From assembly GCF_014651815.1 (NCBI RefSeq), contig NZ_BMXP01000001.1:819821-883820 (forward strand): 64,000 bases of DNA, in the 5' to 3' direction. Position 1 is the stretch's first letter, and the number at the start of each line of letters is the position of its first letter. This stretch comes from Alteromonas halophila. GTDB taxonomy: Bacteria; Pseudomonadota; Gammaproteobacteria; Enterobacterales; Alteromonadaceae. Positions 60,454 to 64,000 of this stretch are shown one piece after another. Position numbers and translations under genes: made by a program. The notes under the pieces were generated by a model, which saw nothing but the letters and a program-made list of their open reading frames with translations, was not told the DNA's origin and did not search any database.

Positions 60454-61281
60454 ATGCAGTTTAAAGATAAACAACTTTCGCTTTCCAGCCCCCGGGTTAT
60501 GGGGATCCTCAATGTAACACCGGACTCGTTCTCCGACGGCGGTCAGCACAATGCACGCGACAGTGCCATTGACCGTGCGCACAGGATGGCAGAGCAGGGC
60601 GCTGACTTTATTGATATTGGGGGGGAGTCTACCCGTCCAGGTGCGGCTGATGTGGCGGAGCAGGAAGAACTGGACCGCGTGATCCCGGTGATTGAAGCCT
60701 TATCTGGACAGCTTGATGCTGTAATTTCTATCGACACCAGCAAAGCCGCGGTGATGAAAGAAGCCGTTAATGCCGGTGCCGCGCTCATCAATGACGTCCG
60801 AGCGTTGCAGGAACCCGATGCACTGGCCATGGCCAGCGAACTTAATGTACCTGTGTGTCTGATGCACATGCAGGGACAGCCGCGTAGTATGCAGCAGGCC
60901 CCGCATTACCGCGATGTGGTCAGGGAAGTGAACGATTTTTTACTCGCGCGGGTAAAAGCCTGTCACAATGCGGGGATCAAAGAGCAAAATATCATACTGG
61001 ATCCGGGCTTCGGCTTTGGTAAAGCACTGAGCCACAATTATCAGTTACTCAGGCATTTACCGCAGGTCGCTGCACTGGGCTATCCACTGCTGGTTGGCAT
61101 GTCCCGTAAGTCTATGATTGGTAATCTGTTATCGCGTGATGTTGAGAAGCGCTTGGCGGGAAGCGTGGCTGTCGCTACAATTGCTGCGCATCTGGGTGCA
61201 AACATAATCCGCGTACACGATGTTGAGGAAACGGCAGATGCCGTCAATATTGTGAAGTATATTAATGCATTAGAAGAATAA
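60454..61281 (+). CDS. folP: Dihydropteroate synthase
   Basis: This enzyme condenses p-aminobenzoate with dihydropterin pyrophosphate in folate synthesis and is the sulfonamide target. The 275-residue TIM-barrel protein has MGILNVTPDSFSDGGQ near 16-31, DIGGESTRPGA near 56, ISIDTSKAAV near 90, DPGFGFGKALSHN near 183, GMSRKSMIG near 213 and RVHDVEET near the end. It starts after the ftsH terminator and is 18 bases from glmM. Confidence 0.97.
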   Translation: MQFKDKQLSLSSPRVMGILNVTPDSFSDGGQHNARDSAIDRAHRMAEQGADFIDIGGESTRPGAADVAEQEELDRVIPVIEALSGQLDAVISIDTSKAAVMKEAVNAGAALINDVRALQEPDALAMASELNVPVCLMHMQGQPRSMQQAPHYRDVVREVNDFLLARVKACHNAGIKEQNIILDPGFGFGKALSHNYQLLRHLPQVAALGYPLLVGMSRKSMIGNLLSRDVEKRLAGSVAVATIAAHLGANIIRVHDVEETADAVNIVKYINALEE

Positions 61282-61299
61282 ATAAGGACGTATTGGCAC

Positions 61300-62643
61300 A
61301 TGAGTGAACGCAAGTATTTTGGTACTGACGGTATTCGCGGCAAAGTAGGTGAAAGTGCAATTAATCCGGAATTTGTGATTAAACTTGGCTGGGCGGCCGG
61401 ACGCGTGCTGGCAGGCCGTGGTACAAACAAAGTTTTGATTGGTAAAGATACCCGTATTTCCGGTTACATGCTTGAATCCTCGCTGGAAGCCGGGCTGTCC
61501 GCGGCCGGGATCAATATCGGCCTGTTAGGGCCCATGCCAACCCCGGCCATTGCGTATCTGACCAAAACCTTTCGTTCAGAAGCAGGTATTGTGATAAGTG
61601 CCTCGCATAACCCGTATTACGATAATGGCATTAAGTTCTTTTCAGCAGATGGCTTTAAACTGCCTGATGACATTGAGCTGGCTATCGAAGCCATGATGGA
61701 CGAGCCCATGACCTGTGTTGAGTCAGACAAACTGGGTAAAGCCACCCGTATTGAAGATGCAGCAGGGCGCTATATCGAATTCTGCAAAGGCTGTTTCCCG
61801 ACTGAACTCTCTCTGAAAGGACTGAAGATGGTGGTCGACTGTGCCCATGGCGCTACTTATCACATTGCTCCGAATGTGTTTGAAGAGCTGGGCGCAGAAG
61901 TGATAGAAATCGGCACCTCCCCCAATGGCCTGAATATCAATGATAAGGTGGGGGCGACTTCCATGCGTGCGACAGCAGAAAAAGTGCTGGAGACTGGTGC
62001 AGATCTTGGCATCGCGCTTGACGGCGATGGTGACCGTATCATGATGGTCGATCACAAAGGCAATGTGATTGACGGCGACCAGATCGTTTATATCATTGCC
62101 CGCGACGCATTGAAAAACGGCCGGATGCAGGGCGGTGTGGTCGGCACACTGATGAGCAATTTAGGTCTTGAAAACGGCCTGGCAAAGCTTGGCGTACCGT
62201 TTGAAAGAAGCAAGGTCGGCGATCGCTATGTGATGGAACTTCTGCAAAAAAATGGCTGGCACATTGGCGGCGAGAACTCCGGGCATGTTCTGAACCTGGC
62301 GGCAGCATCTACCGGGGATGGTATCGTGGCCGGACTTCAGGTGCTGATTGCGATGCTGCGCTCAGGTATGAGCTTAAATGAACTGGTCAGTGGTTATGAA
62401 GTGTATCCTCAGTCGCTGGTTAATGTGCGTTATACGGCCACGGCGGAAGATCCTACCCAGCACCAAGCCGTCGCCGCTGCGGTGCAGGAAGCTGAAAATA
62501 CACTGGGTGACGAGGGCAGGGTGCTGCTGCGCAAAAGCGGTACTGAGCCGGTGATTCGGGTTATGGTAGAGTCAGAAGATGCTGACACATCAACACGTTG
62601 GGCTGAATTCATTGCGGATGCTGTACGTAAAGTCGCCAGTTAG
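61300..62643 (+). CDS. glmM: Phosphoglucosamine mutase
   Basis: This enzyme converts glucosamine-6-phosphate to glucosamine-1-phosphate for cell-wall precursor synthesis. The 447-residue protein has the phosphoserine loop [12 protein letters not shown] with Ser102, the metal loop [12 protein letters not shown] near 240, the sugar loop GGENSGH near 323 and the phosphate-binding [14 protein letters not shown] near 408. The order folP-glmM is standard. Confidence 0.97.
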   Translation: MSERKYFGTDGIRGKVGESAINPEFVIKLGWAAGRVLAGRGTNKVLIGKDTRISGYMLESSLEAGLSAAGINIGLLGPMPTPAIAYLTKTFRSEAGIVISASHNPYYDNGIKFFSADGFKLPDDIELAIEAMMDEPMTCVESDKLGKATRIEDAAGRYIEFCKGCFPTELSLKGLKMVVDCAHGATYHIAPNVFEELGAEVIEIGTSPNGLNINDKVGATSMRATAEKVLETGADLGIALDGDGDRIMMVDHKGNVIDGDQIVYIIARDALKNGRMQGGVVGTLMSNLGLENGLAKLGVPFERSKVGDRYVMELLQKNGWHIGGENSGHVLNLAAASTGDGIVAGLQVLIAMLRSGMSLNELVSGYEVYPQSLVNVRYTATAEDPTQHQAVAAAVQEAENTLGDEGRVLLRKSGTEPVIRVMVESEDADTSTRWAEFIADAVRKVAS

Positions 62644-62738
62644 GTGATTCCCCGCTGTTTTTTCAGTTTTGTGCTTGTATATTAGGGCGTATATCGTTAA
62701 TATCACGCCCGCTTTAAGACAGGGTTGAGGTCAGTAAA

Positions 62739-63476
62739 GTGAATACAGATTCTAGAAAACCGCTGGTAGCGGGAAATTGGAAGATGAATGGTTCTCTCGC
62801 ATTAGCGGAAGAATTCTGCACTGCCATGAAGGGCACCAGCATCGAAGCTGTCGATGTTGTATTATGTCCGCCTTACCCTTTTCTGACGTCCATGACTGAC
62901 AGTGCCTTTGCACTGGGCGCGCAAAATGTGAGCGCACAGAAAAATGGTGCGCATACCGGCGAAGTGTCAGCAGACATGCTTAAGCAGTGTGGGTGCGAAT
63001 ACGTTATTGTCGGGCATTCAGAGCGGCGCCAGGATCAGGGCGAAAGCAGTGAAAGCGTTGCCGGAAAAGCACTGGCTGCGTTACGCGCAGGGCTAACGCC
63101 AGTTATCTGTGTAGGTGAGCCACTGGATGTGCGCGAAAAAGACGGGGTTAACCAGTACATTGCCGACCAACTGGCGCCGGTACTCGAAACCCTGAACAGC
63201 GAAGATTTGAAACAATGCGTACTGGCCTACGAACCCATATGGGCAATCGGCACAGGCAAAACAGCGTCACCGGAGCAGGCTCAGGCCGTTCATGCATTTA
63301 TCCGGAAGCAAGTGTCTGAGAAAGGGGCAAAAGACGTACGGATTGTTTATGGCGGCAGTGTGAAGCCTGATAATGCGGCGACTCTGTTTGCACAGCAGGA
63401 TATAGACGGCGGGCTAATTGGTGGCGCCAGTCTGAAAGTTGATGATTTTGTAGCGATTTGCCAAGCGGCAAACTGA
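62739..63476 (+). CDS. tpiA: Triosephosphate isomerase
   Basis: This enzyme interconverts dihydroxyacetone phosphate and glyceraldehyde-3-phosphate. The 245-residue protein starts with GTG at 62739 (GAGG upstream). Catalytic residues are Lys15 in NWKMNGS, His93 in VGHSERR and Glu165 in AYEPIWAIGTG, with the phosphate loop YGGSVKPDN near 206. In E. coli the tpiA gene is elsewhere; its place between glmM and secG is common in Alteromonadales and many other proteobacteria. Confidence 0.97.
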   Translation: MNTDSRKPLVAGNWKMNGSLALAEEFCTAMKGTSIEAVDVVLCPPYPFLTSMTDSAFALGAQNVSAQKNGAHTGEVSADMLKQCGCEYVIVGHSERRQDQGESSESVAGKALAALRAGLTPVICVGEPLDVREKDGVNQYIADQLAPVLETLNSEDLKQCVLAYEPIWAIGTGKTASPEQAQAVHAFIRKQVSEKGAKDVRIVYGGSVKPDNAATLFAQQDIDGGLIGGASLKVDDFVAICQAAN

Positions 63477-63486
63477 CGAGGTTTTT

Positions 63487-63873
63487 ATGTTATACGAAGT
63501 GCTTCTGGTAGCGTACCTGATAGTCGCTTTGTTGTTGATTGGTTTTGTGCTGATCCAACAGGGTAAGGGCGCGGACATGGGTGCGTCATTCGGTGCCGGC
63601 GGCTCTAATACGGTCTTTGGTTCATCAGGCGCAGGTAACTTTATGACCAGAACAACCGGTATTCTGGCAACGCTATTTTTCCTGATCAGCCTGAGTCTGG
63701 GTAATCTGACCGCTAACCGTGAAAAAGCAGCGGATGAATGGGATAACCTGGAAGTACCTGTGAGTGAAAACAGCCAGCCAGCGACTGCACCAGCAACGCA
63801 ACCGGCAAACCCTGATGTCCCGGTCTCCGGTGAACAGGGCAATAATGATACAGAGTCAGACGTACCTAATTAA
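63487..63873 (+). CDS. secG: Protein-export membrane protein SecG
   Basis: A small subunit of the SecYEG translocon. The 128-residue protein has two membrane helices (about 3-22 and 53-70) joined by the conserved QQGKGADMGASFGAGGSNTVFGS loop (in part QQGKGADMGASFG). A Pro/Ala/Thr-rich hydrophilic tail follows. It begins 10 bases after tpiA. The adjacent tRNA-Leu(GAG) repeats the E. coli secG-leuU arrangement. Confidence 0.96.
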   Translation: MLYEVLLVAYLIVALLLIGFVLIQQGKGADMGASFGAGGSNTVFGSSGAGNFMTRTTGILATLFFLISLSLGNLTANREKAADEWDNLEVPVSENSQPATAPATQPANPDVPVSGEQGNNDTESDVPN

Positions 63874-63883
63874 TAGAATTTTC

Positions 63884-63969
63884 GCGGAAGTGGTGGAATT
63901 GGTAGACACGCTATCTTGAGGGGGTAGTGAGCTATGCTCGTGCGGGTTCAAGTCCCGCTTTCCGCACCA
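63884..63969 (+). tRNA. leuU: tRNA-Leu, anticodon GAG
   Basis: The 5' acceptor strand GCGGAAG (63884-63890) pairs with TTTCCGC, followed by ACCA at 63966-63969, so CCA is encoded. The anticodon loop TTGAGGG places GAG at 63918-63920 between stems CTATC and GGTAG. A long variable arm (class II) and the T-arm GCGGGTTCAAGTCCCGC agree with tRNA-Leu. It reads CUC/CUU codons. Confidence 0.97.
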
Positions 63970-63979
63970 ATACACAACC

Positions 63980-64000
63980 CCGCAGCACGCAGTGCTGCGG
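63980..64000 (+). terminator. Hairpin after tRNA-Leu, cut by the window end
   Basis: CCGCAGCAC (63980-63988) pairs with GTGCTGCGG (63992-64000) around GCA. It is probably the terminator of the tRNA transcript. Any T-tract lies beyond the window. Confidence 0.6.

Overview
The window comes from a gammaproteobacterium of the order Alteromonadales, most likely Alteromonadaceae (Alteromonas/Salinimonas/Aestuariibacter group). The basis is the gene order (hexR with zwf-pgl-edd-glk-eda; leuS-lptE-holA-nadD-rsfS-rlmH-mrdA-rodA-rlpA-dacA-ybeD-lipB-lipA; ftsH-folP-glmM-tpiA-secG-tRNA-Leu) together with protein resemblance to Shewanella and Alteromonas. This is judged by eye; no search was run. It is mostly ordinary chromosome with a few decayed or acquired spots.

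Layout. 1-1.2 kb: the tail of a DoxX/HvfX-like membrane protein, a cluster of inverted GGACACCCAC repeats, and a YdjA-like nitroreductase. 1.3-11.8 kb: central sugar catabolism. pykA, the RpiR-family regulator hexR and the Entner-Doudoroff operon zwf-pgl-edd-glk-eda are followed by a hexose-6-phosphate mutarotase and gapA. HexR-like palindromes lie upstream of pykA, zwf and gapA, so these units probably form one KDPG-responsive regulon. 12-20.6 kb: glycogen/maltodextrin enzymes malQ-glgB-glgX, then gnd and msrB. 20.7-26.4 kb: a DUF2989 lipoprotein, a second long GAPDH, and a cytosolic-carboxypeptidase-like M14 enzyme with an alanine/glycine:cation symporter behind a structured 5' leader. 26.5-33.6 kb: small conserved proteins (zinc ribbon, YeaC, DUF349, DUF2797), asparaginase I and an exported M24 peptidase.

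33.7-36.8 kb is the most interesting part. A methyltransferase with the borosin alpha-N-methyltransferase hallmarks is followed by a 63-residue peptide that looks like a split-borosin precursor. A membrane diguanylate cyclase follows 17 nt further on. I read this as a RiPP (ribosomally synthesised, post-translationally modified peptide) locus whose precursor is co-transcribed with a c-di-GMP enzyme.

36.8-50.7 kb: lipoate synthesis, cell-wall elongation and housekeeping genes, nearly all on the minus strand with tight overlaps, plus dps on the plus strand. 51-57.6 kb: a secreted SRPBCC protein, a Lon-family protease, a broken DUF885 gene beside an AT-rich serine hydrolase gene (a likely insertion), an SDR dehydrogenase and yhbY. 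57.8-58.3 kb holds a heavily decayed rlmE (23S rRNA 2'-O-methyltransferase) in the place where an intact rlmE normally sits before ftsH. 58.4-64 kb: ftsH, folP, glmM, tpiA, secG and tRNA-Leu(GAG).
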